DNA from: UBA1447 sp964627535
Lineage (GTDB): Bacteria; Bacillota; Clostridia; Oscillospirales; Acutalibacteraceae
DNA: 64,000 nt
Reading direction: 5' to 3'
NCBI GenBank assembly: GCA_964627535.1
Contig: CAZVJW010000005.1
Span: 62,001-126,000, forward strand
Shown: positions 51,230 to 61,573 of the stretch, in pieces
How positions within the stretch are numbered: position 1 is the stretch's first letter
Layout: each line of letters begins with the position of its first letter
The notes under the pieces: model-generated
The model's input: the letters and a program-made list of their open reading frames with translations, nothing else
Databases searched by the model: none
Told to the model about the DNA's origin: nothing
Translations under genes and position numbers: made by a program

Positions 51230-53560
51230 TTGGATAATTGGGTGAAGCATTCGCTCAACGGCGAATGGAATCTGTTCTGGATTGAAAACAGCGCATTCAA
51301 CGCGATGACTCAGCCGTGCAATACAATATCTGCTTTGAAAAGTGCCGGCATGAACACCGTCCGCGCCGCGGTGCCGGGCAACTTTGAGCTTGACCTGTTA
51401 AAGGCAGGTGTCATCGGCGACCCGTATTACAGCACAAACATTTTGGCAATGCAAAAGTTCGAATGCATGCAACTGTTTTACTGCCGTGTATTTGATTTTG
51501 AGGGGTTAAATAATGGCAGGCTGTATTTGCATTTTGACGGTGTCGATACCATTGCCGACGTGTATCTTGACGGTGCTCTCGTCTTAAGCTGCGATAATAT
51601 GTTCATTGCCCATGAAATCCCGCTGATAGAAATGAAATCCGGGCGGCACGAGCTTGTTGTGCATATCAAACCCGTCACGATTGAGGCGAGAAAATATGAA
51701 ATTGCTGCCGGAAGCGGAGCGCTCAAATATAACTATGATTCCCTGCATATCCGCAAAGCGGCCTCTATGTACGGGTGGGACATCATGCCGCGGCTAGTTT
51801 CCGGCGGAATATGGCGGGATGTGTATTTGCTGGAAAAACCCGAAGAGCGCATTGAGGATGTATTCGCTTACACGCGGAACATCAACAAAGCCGCCGGGAC
51901 GGCAATTATCCTTTTTCATTATAATCTAAAAATTGACTGCGACTTGTTAAAAGACTATAAAATCAAAGTCATGGGCGTATGCGGCGACAGCAAATTCAGC
52001 GCGGAAAGCGATTTGTGGTTTACCTCGGGCAAACTGCAGGTAAATGTTGCCGGCTGCAAGCTGTGGCATCCGCATAATTACGGGCTGCCGTATCTTTATG
52101 AAACAGTTTTTGAACTGTATTTTGGCGATGAGCTGATTGACGCCCGCAGCTTAAAAATCGGTATCCGCACAGTCAGTCTTGACCGTACAAGCACGACGGA
52201 CGAGGACGGCAGCGGAGAGTTTTGCATCCATATAAACGACGAAAAGATTTTTGCGATGGGTACCAACTGGGTGCCGCTTGACGCGCTTCATTCCAACGAT
52301 GTCAAACGGCTGCCGCAGGTGCTGCCGATGCTTACGGACTTGGGCTGCAACATCGTGCGTTGCTGGGGCGGCAATGTATATGAGCATGAGGATTTTTATA
52401 ATTTCTGCGATGAAAACGGTATCATGGTTTGGCAGGATTTTGCTATGGGCTGCGGCCGTTATCCGCAGGACAGAACGTTTTGTGACGCACTTGAAAAAGA
52501 AGCCGTTTCCATCGTAAAAAAATACCGCAATCACGCGTCATTGGTACTTTGGGCGGGCGATAATGAATGCGACCAAGGGTACAGCAAGAATGACCCGCTC
52601 ACAGGCAACCCGAACGATAATATTTTAACACGCCATATCCTTCCCGAAGTTCTCAGGGCTCACGATTTTACGCGGCCGTATCTGCCGTCCTCGCCGTATA
52701 TGGACGAACAGGCCTTTGAATCGGGTAAACCGCTTTCCGAGGAGCATCTTTGGGGGCCTCGCGATTATTTTAAAGGTGACTTTTATGGCCGTTCGGCTTG
52801 CCATTTCGCGAGCGAAACGGGTTACCACGGCTGCCCTTCACCCGAATCCTTAAAAAAATTTATTTCGCCCGAATGCCTCTGGCCATGGTTCGACAAAGAA
52901 AAAACCCGGGCGAACGACGATTGGCTAGCGCATGCCGCCTCACCGGAACTCAGCGCGGACGGCCCCTATGCTTATCGGATAAAACTGATGAACGACCAGG
53001 TGATTACGCTTTTTGGTTCCGAGCCGGACAATCTCGCCGATTATTCGTTGGCAAGTCAAATCTCCCAGGCGGAGGCAAAGAAATATTTTATCGAGCGTTT
53101 CAGAATATCAAAATGGCGCAGAACAGGCATCATTTGGTGGAACCTCCTTGACGGATGGCCGCAAATATCCGATGCGGTTGTCGATTATTATTTTGATAAA
53201 AAGCTGGCATATTACTATATAAAACGTTCCCAGCAGCCGTTTTGCCTGATGTTTGACGAGCCCAAAAACAATTCTCTGCCGCTGTATGCCGTCAACGACA
53301 CGGGCGGAGATATTACCGTTTCCTACAGCGTGACCGATATTACCGCCGGCAAAGAAATCCTCCGAAGCAAATGCACCGCAAAAGCGAATTCGAGCGTTCC
53401 TATAGGGGATAAGCCTTATGCACCGGATGAACAGCATTTTTATCTCATTGAATGGGACGGCGCACAAAAAGGCAAAAATCACTATATGACCGGACTTCTC
53501 AATATAAGCTTTGCGGATTATGTTGCGGCTTCGAAAACCTGCGGGTTTGAAGTGCGGTAA
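51230..53560 (+). CDS. beta-mannosidase, GH2
   Basis: Cytoplasmic exo-beta-mannosidase, 776 aa, no signal peptide. Domains: jelly-roll (about 1-200, with HSLNGEWNLFW), Ig-like (about 205-320), and catalytic barrel from FAMGTNWVPLDALH. The acid/base is Glu446 in WAGDNECDQG and the nucleophile is Glu529 in FASETGYHG. The C-terminal sandwich is shorter than in long mannosidases. It releases mannose from beta-mannosides or N-glycan core fragments. Translation starts at TTG, 5-6 nt after ACGGAGGTG. The TerB gene begins 31 nt after its stop, with no terminator between, so the downstream module may be read through from here. Confidence 0.93.
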   Translation: MDNWVKHSLNGEWNLFWIENSAFNAMTQPCNTISALKSAGMNTVRAAVPGNFELDLLKAGVIGDPYYSTNILAMQKFECMQLFYCRVFDFEGLNNGRLYLHFDGVDTIADVYLDGALVLSCDNMFIAHEIPLIEMKSGRHELVVHIKPVTIEARKYEIAAGSGALKYNYDSLHIRKAASMYGWDIMPRLVSGGIWRDVYLLEKPEERIEDVFAYTRNINKAAGTAIILFHYNLKIDCDLLKDYKIKVMGVCGDSKFSAESDLWFTSGKLQVNVAGCKLWHPHNYGLPYLYETVFELYFGDELIDARSLKIGIRTVSLDRTSTTDEDGSGEFCIHINDEKIFAMGTNWVPLDALHSNDVKRLPQVLPMLTDLGCNIVRCWGGNVYEHEDFYNFCDENGIMVWQDFAMGCGRYPQDRTFCDALEKEAVSIVKKYRNHASLVLWAGDNECDQGYSKNDPLTGNPNDNILTRHILPEVLRAHDFTRPYLPSSPYMDEQAFESGKPLSEEHLWGPRDYFKGDFYGRSACHFASETGYHGCPSPESLKKFISPECLWPWFDKEKTRANDDWLAHAASPELSADGPYAYRIKLMNDQVITLFGSEPDNLADYSLASQISQAEAKKYFIERFRISKWRRTGIIWWNLLDGWPQISDAVVDYYFDKKLAYYYIKRSQQPFCLMFDEPKNNSLPLYAVNDTGGDITVSYSVTDITAGKEILRSKCTAKANSSVPIGDKPYAPDEQHFYLIEWDGAQKGKNHYMTGLLNISFADYVAASKTCGFEVR

Positions 53561-53591
53561 AACAGAAAAACAACTGACTTGGAAGGCGGTG

Positions 53592-55067
53592 GTGAAGTTG
53601 ACCGATATACAAAAGCTGATTGAGACAATATTGTCTGATAAAAAGCTTGCAAATTATAAAAATATATCGTCCGATATGTATCGGGACGAACCTATACTCA
53701 AAACCGCGGCACAAATTGTCAATTTTACCCCGTCAACGTACCGGGAAATGAGAAAACTCGCGAAAGATTTCTATGCTTACTACCAATCCGACGCTAAGAT
53801 TTTTTATAATCAGGGAAAGTTTATGGAAAACTTCGAAGATGATTTTGATTATCATGGAGTGTTTTCACAGTATTACCCGACCTATCAATCCATGAATGAT
53901 TTACAGCTTCGCGGATATTTTTCCTGGCGGACAAAGGTACGACGCGGGATAATAGAGAAAACTTCTCTATCCTTTGTTTTTGTATACATCTATGAATTGC
54001 TTCATCAAATCGGCGTGAATTCACCGGAGGAAGGCTTCTTAACACTAAAAAACTTTTGGTTGGTATACCGGGAGATTGACGATCAGATTACCCGCTATGT
54101 AAAGCTGTGGCTTAAAGATTATGTTGTGTATAACAATCTGGATAAGTCTTTGCTTGAAGATCTTGCTGATATTAAATTTGATGAAGCGGTATTAACTTTG
54201 CTTCATTATGAATTGCACAGCGCGGACGAAGTCTTTTTTGCGCTGACCTCCTTGTCATCGTATAATCCGGAAAATTCCCGGTTATACAAACAATTCCCCG
54301 ATGACATGAAAACTGTTATTCATAACGTTTTTGCTGTACTTTCCGATTATTACAACAAGAACCGCAAAAACGGACTATGTGAAAAATACTTTGGAAGAAT
54401 ATATACAAACAGCTATACGATGTTCCGGTTTGCTGTATTTTATCATCAAACGAAGGGTAAAGACTTTGCATATGAAGTGAATGATATTTATAAATACCGG
54501 TGCAAAAACGGAAGCTGGAGCTGCGAGAGATTTTTTTATTACAGCGGAAAAAACCAGCAAATCGGTGCATTGCTGAAAACAGTTGACTTTCTCATGCGTC
54601 AAAAATACGGATTCAAGTCCACTTTAAAAACAGGAAAAACAACCAAACTCATTACAGATATCATCAATAAAGAAATAGAAAAATATCTGGAGACCAAAAG
54701 AAAACGCACGTTGCCCAAAATTGATATTGATGTTTCTAAGCTTCACCATATAAGAAAAACTGCCCTTGAAACACAAAGCAAATTGATTGTTGAAGAGGCC
54801 CCGGAAGAAACAACCGCTCCTGCGGCGGCGGAAGAAGACGAAAGCAGCCTAAGCAGTGTGGAATACCGGTTTATGGAATGTCTGTTATACGGGAATGCTT
54901 ATGATGAACTTGTTCGGTCAAAGGGTCTGATGCTGTCGGTGTTAGTTGATACTATCAATGAAAAACTTTTCGACAAATTCAACGACACAGTGATTGTTTT
55001 TAACGGGGACAAGCCGGAATTAATAGAAGATTATATCGACGAATTGAAAGGAATCATCCGGGAATGA
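53592..55067 (+). CDS. TerB_N / TerB_C domain protein
   Basis: Soluble protein of 491 aa, first gene of a three-gene module. The N-terminal two thirds match the TerB_N type (YPTYQSMNDLQLRGYFSWR, FVFVYIYELLHQIG, helical throughout). A basic linker (KRKRTLPKIDIDVSKLHHIR) and an acidic Ala/Glu-rich stretch follow. The last 85 residues are TerB_C-like (VEYRFMECLLYGNAYDELVR). These domains occur in multi-gene systems with ATPases and helicases thought to process nucleic acid. The GTG at 53592 follows GGAAGG by 5 nt. Its stop overlaps the next gene by 4 nt (ATGA). Confidence 0.82.
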   Translation: MKLTDIQKLIETILSDKKLANYKNISSDMYRDEPILKTAAQIVNFTPSTYREMRKLAKDFYAYYQSDAKIFYNQGKFMENFEDDFDYHGVFSQYYPTYQSMNDLQLRGYFSWRTKVRRGIIEKTSLSFVFVYIYELLHQIGVNSPEEGFLTLKNFWLVYREIDDQITRYVKLWLKDYVVYNNLDKSLLEDLADIKFDEAVLTLLHYELHSADEVFFALTSLSSYNPENSRLYKQFPDDMKTVIHNVFAVLSDYYNKNRKNGLCEKYFGRIYTNSYTMFRFAVFYHQTKGKDFAYEVNDIYKYRCKNGSWSCERFFYYSGKNQQIGALLKTVDFLMRQKYGFKSTLKTGKTTKLITDIINKEIEKYLETKRKRTLPKIDIDVSKLHHIRKTALETQSKLIVEEAPEETTAPAAAEEDESSLSSVEYRFMECLLYGNAYDELVRSKGLMLSVLVDTINEKLFDKFNDTVIVFNGDKPELIEDYIDELKGIIRE

Positions 55068-56380
55068 AAATACCTAAACGAATATCTACCGTTATTTTGA
55101 ATTCTTTGAAGGGCGGAGTAGTGCCAAGAATAGGGCTGCCGTACATAACAGTCGGACGGGAAACGGAAATCAATGCCTTTTTGCATGATGTGGATATTAT
55201 TGCGGACGGCGGAGCGTCTTTCCGTTTTATTGTGGGCAAATATGGAAGCGGTAAAAGTTTTTTACTGCAAACGATACGAAACTATGCTATGGATAAAAAC
55301 TTTGTGGTTGTGGACGCCGACCTTTCTCCCGAGAGGCGTTTGCACGGAACAAAAGGGCAGGGGCTTGCCACATACAAGGAGCTTATTCAGAATATGTCCA
55401 CAAAAACAAGACCGGAAGGCGGCGCGCTTACACTGATATTGGACAGATGGATAAGCAGCATTCAAAGTGAAGCCGCAGCGGAAAGCGGGCTTGGTTTTAG
55501 TGACAGCGGTTTCGGCAAGGAAGTAGAAAAAAGAATTTATGCCGTCATAACCTCATTAAACGAAATGGTCCACGGCTTTGATTTCGCCAAGTTGTTAATT
55601 ATATATTATCAATCAACCGTTGAGGGTAACGATGAGAACAAGGCAAAGGTTGTCAAATGGTTTCGCGGTGAGTACGCGACCAAAACAGAAGCCAAAGCGG
55701 ACATTGGGGTTAATATCATCATCACGGATGACGACTGGTACGAATATATTAAGCTGTTTGCCATGTTCCTGAAAAAAGCGGGGTACAACGGGCTTCTGAT
55801 TTTGATTGATGAGCTCGTCAATATTTATAAAATACCCAACAGCATCACAAGACAGTATAATTATGAAAAAATTCTAACTATGTACAACGATACGCTGCAG
55901 GGAAAAGCCCGATATTTAGGCTTTATTATGGGCAGCACCCCTCAAAGTATTGAAGACACACGGCGCGGTGTTTTCAGCTATGAAGCCTTGAAATCCCGTT
56001 TGGAAGAAGGACGCTTCGGCCGTGAAGATATTAAGGACGTGTTGGCTCCGGTCATTAAGCTGTCACCGCTGACTTATGAGGAACTGCTGGTGCTTATTGA
56101 AAAGCTTGCCGACATACACGCCGATCTTTATGAGTATAAGCAAACTCTGAGCCAGGAGGATATGATAAACTTTATTAAAATTGAATTCAGCCGGATCGGA
56201 GCAGATACCAATATTACTCCGCGTGAGGTGATTCGTGATTTTATTAAGTTGTTAAATATTGTGGTTCAAAACCCGAAAATCAATGTGGCAGAACTTTTGG
56301 GCTCGGAAAAATTCGAGTATGCGAAAACAGAAATTAATGACGAAGTGCTTGAAAAAGAATTTGACGAATTCGAAATTTGA
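55064..56380 (+). CDS. BrxD-like ATPase (DUF2791 family)
   Basis: P-loop ATPase of 438 aa. It opens with the family pattern GGVVPRIGLPYITVGRETEI, then Walker A GKYGSGKS (58-65) and Walker B GLLILIDEL (Asp249-Glu250). The C-terminal half is helical. This family includes BrxD, an accessory ATPase of certain BREX phage-defence loci, where it travels with the helicase BrxHI. No other BREX genes (pglX, pglZ, brxC) are in the window. It is translationally coupled to the TerB gene by a 4-nt overlap. It probably powers a DNA-associated complex with its two partners (inference). Confidence 0.88.
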   Translation: MKIPKRISTVILNSLKGGVVPRIGLPYITVGRETEINAFLHDVDIIADGGASFRFIVGKYGSGKSFLLQTIRNYAMDKNFVVVDADLSPERRLHGTKGQGLATYKELIQNMSTKTRPEGGALTLILDRWISSIQSEAAAESGLGFSDSGFGKEVEKRIYAVITSLNEMVHGFDFAKLLIIYYQSTVEGNDENKAKVVKWFRGEYATKTEAKADIGVNIIITDDDWYEYIKLFAMFLKKAGYNGLLILIDELVNIYKIPNSITRQYNYEKILTMYNDTLQGKARYLGFIMGSTPQSIEDTRRGVFSYEALKSRLEEGRFGREDIKDVLAPVIKLSPLTYEELLVLIEKLADIHADLYEYKQTLSQEDMINFIKIEFSRIGADTNITPREVIRDFIKLLNIVVQNPKINVAELLGSEKFEYAKTEINDEVLEKEFDEFEI

Positions 56381-56437
56381 CACGGGACATGATTTAAAAG
56401 AAATACTTTCAACCATAAGAAAGGACATCATTTCAGG

Positions 56438-58684
56438 ATGAATGTTTTCAACCGTTACGCACCGTTTATTCAGGATTTTATATATCAGAACAACTGGGAA
56501 GCTTTGCGTGCCATTCAGGTGGCGGCAGGCGATGCGGTGTTCAATACGGACGATAATATTCTGCTTTCCGCCTCAACCGCTTCGGGGAAAACGGAAGCAG
56601 CCTTTTTCCCGATATTGACTTTATTCACCGAAGATATGCCGAAATCAATAGGCGCCATCTATATCGGTCCTTTAAAAGCCCTTATCAATGACCAGTTTAT
56701 GCGCCTGAACGATTTATGCAGGGAAGCCGATATTCCGGTATGGCATTGGCACGGGGATGTTGCGCAATCGCATAAAAACAAGCTCTTGAAAAACCCTTCG
56801 GGCATTTTGCAGATTACACCGGAATCGTTGGAAGCCTTGCTTCTTCATAAACATGCCTACATTACCCGGATGTTTTTTGACCTGCGGTTCATTGTGATTG
56901 ACGAAGTTCATTCGCTCATGCGCGGCGACCGCGGCGGCCAGACTCTGTGCCTGATTGAAAGGCTTTCCAAACTGGCGGGCGTCAACCCCAGAAGAATCGG
57001 CCTTTCCGCCACCATCGGCGATTTGGAAAGCACGGGGATATTCTTATCCTCCGGTACCGGCAGAAAGACCTTTATCCCGAAGATTGAGGCCAAGGGTATT
57101 AAATGGCGGCTTTCCATGGAGCATTTTTATGTTCAGGGCACGCAGTCGGCGGAGGACAAGGAATTTCCGGAAGCCCTGCCGGTTTTAGATATGGAAACCG
57201 ATCGGGCGCCCCGGAACGCAGACCCCGGTATGGGCTATATCTTTGAACATACCAGAGGAAAAAAATGCTTAATATTCGTCAATTCCAGAGAAGACTGTGA
57301 AGCGGTTACCACGACGCTCCGTCAATATTGCGAAGCGAATCACGAACCCGACCGGTTTTTAATTCACCACGGCAACCTGTCGGCTTCGTACAGGGAAACA
57401 GCGGAAGCCGTCATGAAAGATGAAGAGCAGTACCAAACCACCGTAACCACCGCTACGCTTGAACTGGGAATTGATATCGGCAGGCTGGAACGCGCTTTTC
57501 AGATCGACGCGCCATTCACCGTTTCCTCCTTCCTGCAAAGAATGGGCCGCACAGGACGGCGGGATTTGCCGCCCGAAATGTGGTTTGTGATGCGTGAGGA
57601 ACAGCCGGAGGCAAGAGCTATGCTACCGGTCACGATTCCGTGGGAGCTGCTGCAGGGCATTGCGCTGGTTCAGCTTTATACGCAGGAACGCTGGGTTGAG
57701 CCGCCAAAGCTGGACAGGCTGCCATTCAGTCTGTTGTACCATCAAACAATGTGCATCCTGGCCTCCTGCGGTGAAATGACACCCGCAGGGCTTGCTTCAC
57801 GTGTGCTTTCGTTAAGCTATTTCCATAGAATCACGCAGGATGATTATAAGCTTCTGTTAAAGCATCTCCTGTCCGCCGGCCATCTCCAAAAAACGGAGGA
57901 AGGCGGGCTTATTGTCGGACTGGCAGGAGAAAGACAGACAAATTCATACAAGTTTTATGCCGTATTCAAAGAAAACGAAGAATATACCGTTCGCAGTAAA
58001 TCCCATGAACTGGGCACCATCGTATTGCCGCCGCCCGTGGGTGAAAAAATAGCGCTGGCCGGCCATGTTTGGATTGTGGAAGAAGTGGACCACAAGCGCC
58101 ATCTGGTGTACTGTGATCAAGTTAAGGGCAAAGTTCCGGCGTATTTCGGGCAATGCCCCGGTGACATTAACACTAAAATTCTTGAGCGAATGAAAATGGT
58201 ATTGCGCGAAAATACAGTCTACCCGTATATGATGAAAAACGCTGTCGGAAGACTTGACGAAGCAAGACACACTGCCATCAATTCCGGCATGACAGAAGAA
58301 CCGCTCATCTGCTTAGGCGGTGACATGTGGTGTTTGTTTCCGTGGCTGGGAACATATGCCTTCCTTGCCTTGGAGCGGTTTATTAAAATTAAATGCGCTC
58401 CGATGCTTGGCTTGTCTGCCGTAGACTCGTCAAGACCTTATTTTATACAATTCAAGATGAAGGCCGTCAAAGATGAATTCTTCCAAATTCTTGGCGATAT
58501 GGAAAGACAGCCACTCGACCCGATGGATTTAATATACAAAGGGGAAGTCCCGCTGTTCGAAAAATACGATGAATTTCTGCCCGAAGAACTTGTTAAAAAG
58601 GGTTTTGCCTATGGTATTCTTGGTATTGATGAAATGAAAATGCGTATTCGAAGTTGGAATAAGAATGCTTCATCAGAAGGTTAG
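56438..58684 (+). CDS. superfamily 2 DEAD/DEAH-box helicase (Lhr/BrxHI-like)
   Basis: ATP-dependent helicase of 748 aa. Motif I is SASTASGKT (44-52), motif II IDEVHSL (DEVH, 155-158), motif III LSATIG, and motif VI MGRTGRR. A Lhr-type winged-helix and C-terminal region follows, with no nuclease domain visible. It starts 57 nt after the BrxD-like gene at an ATG with only a weak GG-containing ribosome binding site. The set TerB protein, ATPase and helicase is most likely one operon acting on DNA. Its C-terminus (TerB-module specific part, about 500-748) has no motif I can name. Confidence 0.9.
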   Translation: MNVFNRYAPFIQDFIYQNNWEALRAIQVAAGDAVFNTDDNILLSASTASGKTEAAFFPILTLFTEDMPKSIGAIYIGPLKALINDQFMRLNDLCREADIPVWHWHGDVAQSHKNKLLKNPSGILQITPESLEALLLHKHAYITRMFFDLRFIVIDEVHSLMRGDRGGQTLCLIERLSKLAGVNPRRIGLSATIGDLESTGIFLSSGTGRKTFIPKIEAKGIKWRLSMEHFYVQGTQSAEDKEFPEALPVLDMETDRAPRNADPGMGYIFEHTRGKKCLIFVNSREDCEAVTTTLRQYCEANHEPDRFLIHHGNLSASYRETAEAVMKDEEQYQTTVTTATLELGIDIGRLERAFQIDAPFTVSSFLQRMGRTGRRDLPPEMWFVMREEQPEARAMLPVTIPWELLQGIALVQLYTQERWVEPPKLDRLPFSLLYHQTMCILASCGEMTPAGLASRVLSLSYFHRITQDDYKLLLKHLLSAGHLQKTEEGGLIVGLAGERQTNSYKFYAVFKENEEYTVRSKSHELGTIVLPPPVGEKIALAGHVWIVEEVDHKRHLVYCDQVKGKVPAYFGQCPGDINTKILERMKMVLRENTVYPYMMKNAVGRLDEARHTAINSGMTEEPLICLGGDMWCLFPWLGTYAFLALERFIKIKCAPMLGLSAVDSSRPYFIQFKMKAVKDEFFQILGDMERQPLDPMDLIYKGEVPLFEKYDEFLPEELVKKGFAYGILGIDEMKMRIRSWNKNASSEG

Positions 58685-58773
58685 TGTTTAAAAAACCCTG
58701 ATTATAAGTTCTTAATATTTACTTTAACCAAAGTACTGTCCTCTTAATTAAAAACACAAGTGGGGGAATTCCG

Positions 58774-59874
58774 TTGCAGACAACTTTTATGAAAACATTA
58801 TCGCTGATATTCTCCATTTTAACGGCACTTCCGCAAGTCCCCAAGGCACTTTGCGATTATGTACAGAGCGTTTCAACTCAAAGCCTTATTCAATACGAGC
58901 GGCTTGAAGCCATGAGAAACGGTACTATCGACGTTGTTGATGAACAGTGTTTTGCCAATTTCGGCCTAAGCGACACGACTGTCAAATACAACGAGGTTCG
59001 TATGCTTACCACCCACAACAGCTATAAAAAAGCTTTGCCGGAAAGCCTTTATAATCTTTCAAAGGTTGTTTACGGGCCGGAAAAGTTTAAAAGTATTATG
59101 TATGAACATGACACCCCGGTTGCCCAGCTTAACAACGGCGTTCGGGGGTTAGAGCTTGATATCCGCTGGCAGCACGACGGGTTCAAGATCCATCATCAGC
59201 CCGCCCTCGACAATCTGAGCAATTCCCCTGACTGGGAGATGACGCTCGAAGAGCTGAAACTCTGGTCAAACGCCAACCCGAATCATGTACCGGTAACCAT
59301 ACTTGTTGAAGTGAAATATGACAACGAGTTCCGCAACCCGCTTTACGGTAAAATGAATGCGAAAAGATTTGTGCAGCTTGACGAAACCGTTAAAAAAGTT
59401 ATGGGTGACGACAAGGTTCTTACGGCAACAGATTTAATGGGCAGCTGCCCGACCCTCGGCAGCATGATTGAAAACGATGCGTGGCCAACATTAATTTCTC
59501 TGAAAGGAAAATTTATTTTTCTTCTTCATCCGGACAACGAATATACGGACATGTATATCGATATGGATAAAACTTTAAAAACCCAAATGTTTGTCCCGGT
59601 GATTTCTGCCGGGGATATCGGGAACCATACCGATTATGCTGCGTTTATTCTCTATAATACGCCGGACACCGCGCCGGTACATGAACTGGTTGACCGGCAC
59701 TACATCGTGCGCGTTTTTATTGACAGCGGCCAGGTATATGACGAAACGTATAAAGCAAACGCCCTTGCAAGCGGGGCGCAGATGCTTACCACGGACCTGG
59801 AGAAAGGGGTGATTCTGCCGAAGACGGATTACGCTGCAACGCTTGAAGGGAACTATACCATTATTGACAGTTGA
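58774..59874 (+). CDS. secreted Ca2+-dependent phosphoinositide phospholipase C-like protein
   Basis: Exported protein of 366 aa with an N-terminal signal segment (FMKTLSLIFSILTALPQ). The catalytic barrel begins at EVRMLTTHNSYKKALPE (first catalytic His), continues with GVRGLELDIRWQHDG (metal-binding Glu/Asp) and KIHHQPALD (second His), the layout of the Ca2+-dependent PI-PLC family. It would cleave phosphatidylinositol-type or glycosyl-PI lipids outside the cell. The TTG at 58774 follows GGGGGA by 6 nt; ATG at 58789 is an alternative. It is separated from the helicase by 89 nt without a clear terminator. Confidence 0.85.
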   Translation: MQTTFMKTLSLIFSILTALPQVPKALCDYVQSVSTQSLIQYERLEAMRNGTIDVVDEQCFANFGLSDTTVKYNEVRMLTTHNSYKKALPESLYNLSKVVYGPEKFKSIMYEHDTPVAQLNNGVRGLELDIRWQHDGFKIHHQPALDNLSNSPDWEMTLEELKLWSNANPNHVPVTILVEVKYDNEFRNPLYGKMNAKRFVQLDETVKKVMGDDKVLTATDLMGSCPTLGSMIENDAWPTLISLKGKFIFLLHPDNEYTDMYIDMDKTLKTQMFVPVISAGDIGNHTDYAAFILYNTPDTAPVHELVDRHYIVRVFIDSGQVYDETYKANALASGAQMLTTDLEKGVILPKTDYAATLEGNYTIIDS

Positions 59875-59931
59875 CTGAAATCAACATCACCATTTTCAAG
59901 ACGTTTTTACAGTAATTTCATATTTTTTATA

Positions 59932-59960
59932 TTGATTATATTAATAAATTAATATACAAT
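59932..59960 (+). promoter_or_regulatory. putative promoter of the Dlt-like operon
   Basis: TTGATT, 17-nt spacer, TACAAT, 86 bp upstream of the ligase start, in an A+T-rich spacer. Confidence 0.5.
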
Positions 59961-60045
59961 AAGTATTTGAATTGATATGAAAGCGTTACCATGGAAAATT
60001 ATAATATCGATGATAATTTACTGTTTTAAAAGCGAGGCGATCTTT

Positions 60046-61557
60046 GTGATAAAAAATATTTTGGAGCATCTTGAGCTTTCGGCATTAAATTATCCCGATA
60101 AACAGGCATTTATTGATGAATCGGAAACCGTGACATATAATGACGTTGTAAATACAGCCAAGGCTATCGGCAGCAGCCTTTTGTCTTTAAATGTGCGAAA
60201 CAGCCCCATTGCTATCGTGATGAAAAAGAGCGTCGCATGCCTTGAGAGCATGCTTGGTGTTGCTTACAGCGGTAATTTCTATGTTGTGATTGACAGCGAT
60301 ACTCCGGCAGAACGGATAAGTACTATTTTTTCGACGCTTTCTCCCGTTGCTGTCCTTGCAGATAAAAATACAGGCAAAAATGTTGAATCGGTAAACACAA
60401 ATGCAAAAATCTTTTATTATGAAAACATTAAATCATGTCCGGTCAGCCAAGAAGGTCTTACAAGGGTTAGAAAAAATCAAATTGATACGGACCCGCTTTA
60501 TGTTCTGTTTACTTCAGGGTCAACCGGTATCCCGAAAGGGACTGTTATATGCCACCGCAGCGTAATTGACTATATTGAATGGGTAACCGAAACATTTGAA
60601 ATTTCATCGAAAACTATTTTTGGAAATCAATCGCCGTTTTTTTTCAGTATGTCTGTGCTCGATATTTTCTGCACAATTAGAAATTCGGCAACATTATATA
60701 TTCTGCCAAAAACATTGTTTTCTTTTCCCCTCAAGCTTTTGGGATTCATTGCCGAAAAAGAGATAAACACTTTATATTGGGTACCTTCGGCACTCTGTAT
60801 AATTGCAAATTGGAAGGCACTTGACTATATTGAATTGCCCAAGCTTAACAAGGTTTTATTTGCAGGCGATGTAATGCCTGCAAAACAGCTGAATGTTTGG
60901 CGAAGGCATCTGCCTGACGCGGTGTTTGCAAATCTGTACGGACCGACTGAGGTTACGGATATTTGTACTTATTATATTGTTAACAGGGATTTTGACGACT
61001 CCGAAACCATCCCGATAGGCAACGCTTGCAACAACTGCGATGTTTTTGTTATGAAAGAAGACGGCAATCCGGCCGGACCAAAGGAAGAGGGCGAACTGTG
61101 CGTCAGAGGTTCATTTCTTGGTCTCGGATATTATAATAACAGCGAAAAAGCTCAAGAAGTCTTTGTGCAAAATCCGCTCAATGCAAATTATCCCGAACTG
61201 ATTTATAAAACCGGTGATATTGTCAGATACAACGAATACGGAGAACTTATCTTTTTAGCAAGAAATGATTATCAAATAAAACGAATGGGTTACCGGATTG
61301 AACTTGGGGAAATTGAAGCCGCTATTAATTCAACGAAAAACGTGGATGCCTGCGTCTGTCTTTATGACAAAGAATCCGATTCGCTGATTTTGTATTATTC
61401 CGGAAGCAATGTTGATGAAGCGTTGATTTTTGCGAAAGCAACAGAAAAACTTCCGCTCTACATGCATCCGAACAAAGTGCTCTTCGTTGAAAAAATGCCC
61501 TATAATAAAAACGGAAAAATTGACCGGTTTGCATTAATAAACATAACCGGAAAATAA
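60046..61557 (+). CDS. AMP-dependent ligase, DltA-like (D-alanine-carrier protein ligase)
   Basis: Adenylation enzyme of 503 aa, the DltA length. It shows the P-loop-like core motif LFTSGSTGIPKGT, the NLYGPTEVTDICTYY block, YKTGDIVRY, and the C-terminal catalytic lysine in YNKNGKIDR. It would activate an amino acid, D-alanine by analogy, and load it onto the carrier protein encoded next. The GTG at 60046 follows GAGGCG by 7 nt; the longer in-frame ORF reaches into the promoter region. First gene of a four-gene set ordered A-C-B-D. Confidence 0.85.
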   Translation: MIKNILEHLELSALNYPDKQAFIDESETVTYNDVVNTAKAIGSSLLSLNVRNSPIAIVMKKSVACLESMLGVAYSGNFYVVIDSDTPAERISTIFSTLSPVAVLADKNTGKNVESVNTNAKIFYYENIKSCPVSQEGLTRVRKNQIDTDPLYVLFTSGSTGIPKGTVICHRSVIDYIEWVTETFEISSKTIFGNQSPFFFSMSVLDIFCTIRNSATLYILPKTLFSFPLKLLGFIAEKEINTLYWVPSALCIIANWKALDYIELPKLNKVLFAGDVMPAKQLNVWRRHLPDAVFANLYGPTEVTDICTYYIVNRDFDDSETIPIGNACNNCDVFVMKEDGNPAGPKEEGELCVRGSFLGLGYYNNSEKAQEVFVQNPLNANYPELIYKTGDIVRYNEYGELIFLARNDYQIKRMGYRIELGEIEAAINSTKNVDACVCLYDKESDSLILYYSGSNVDEALIFAKATEKLPLYMHPNKVLFVEKMPYNKNGKIDRFALINITGK

Positions 61558-61573
61558 CAAGGAGACAGTAACA

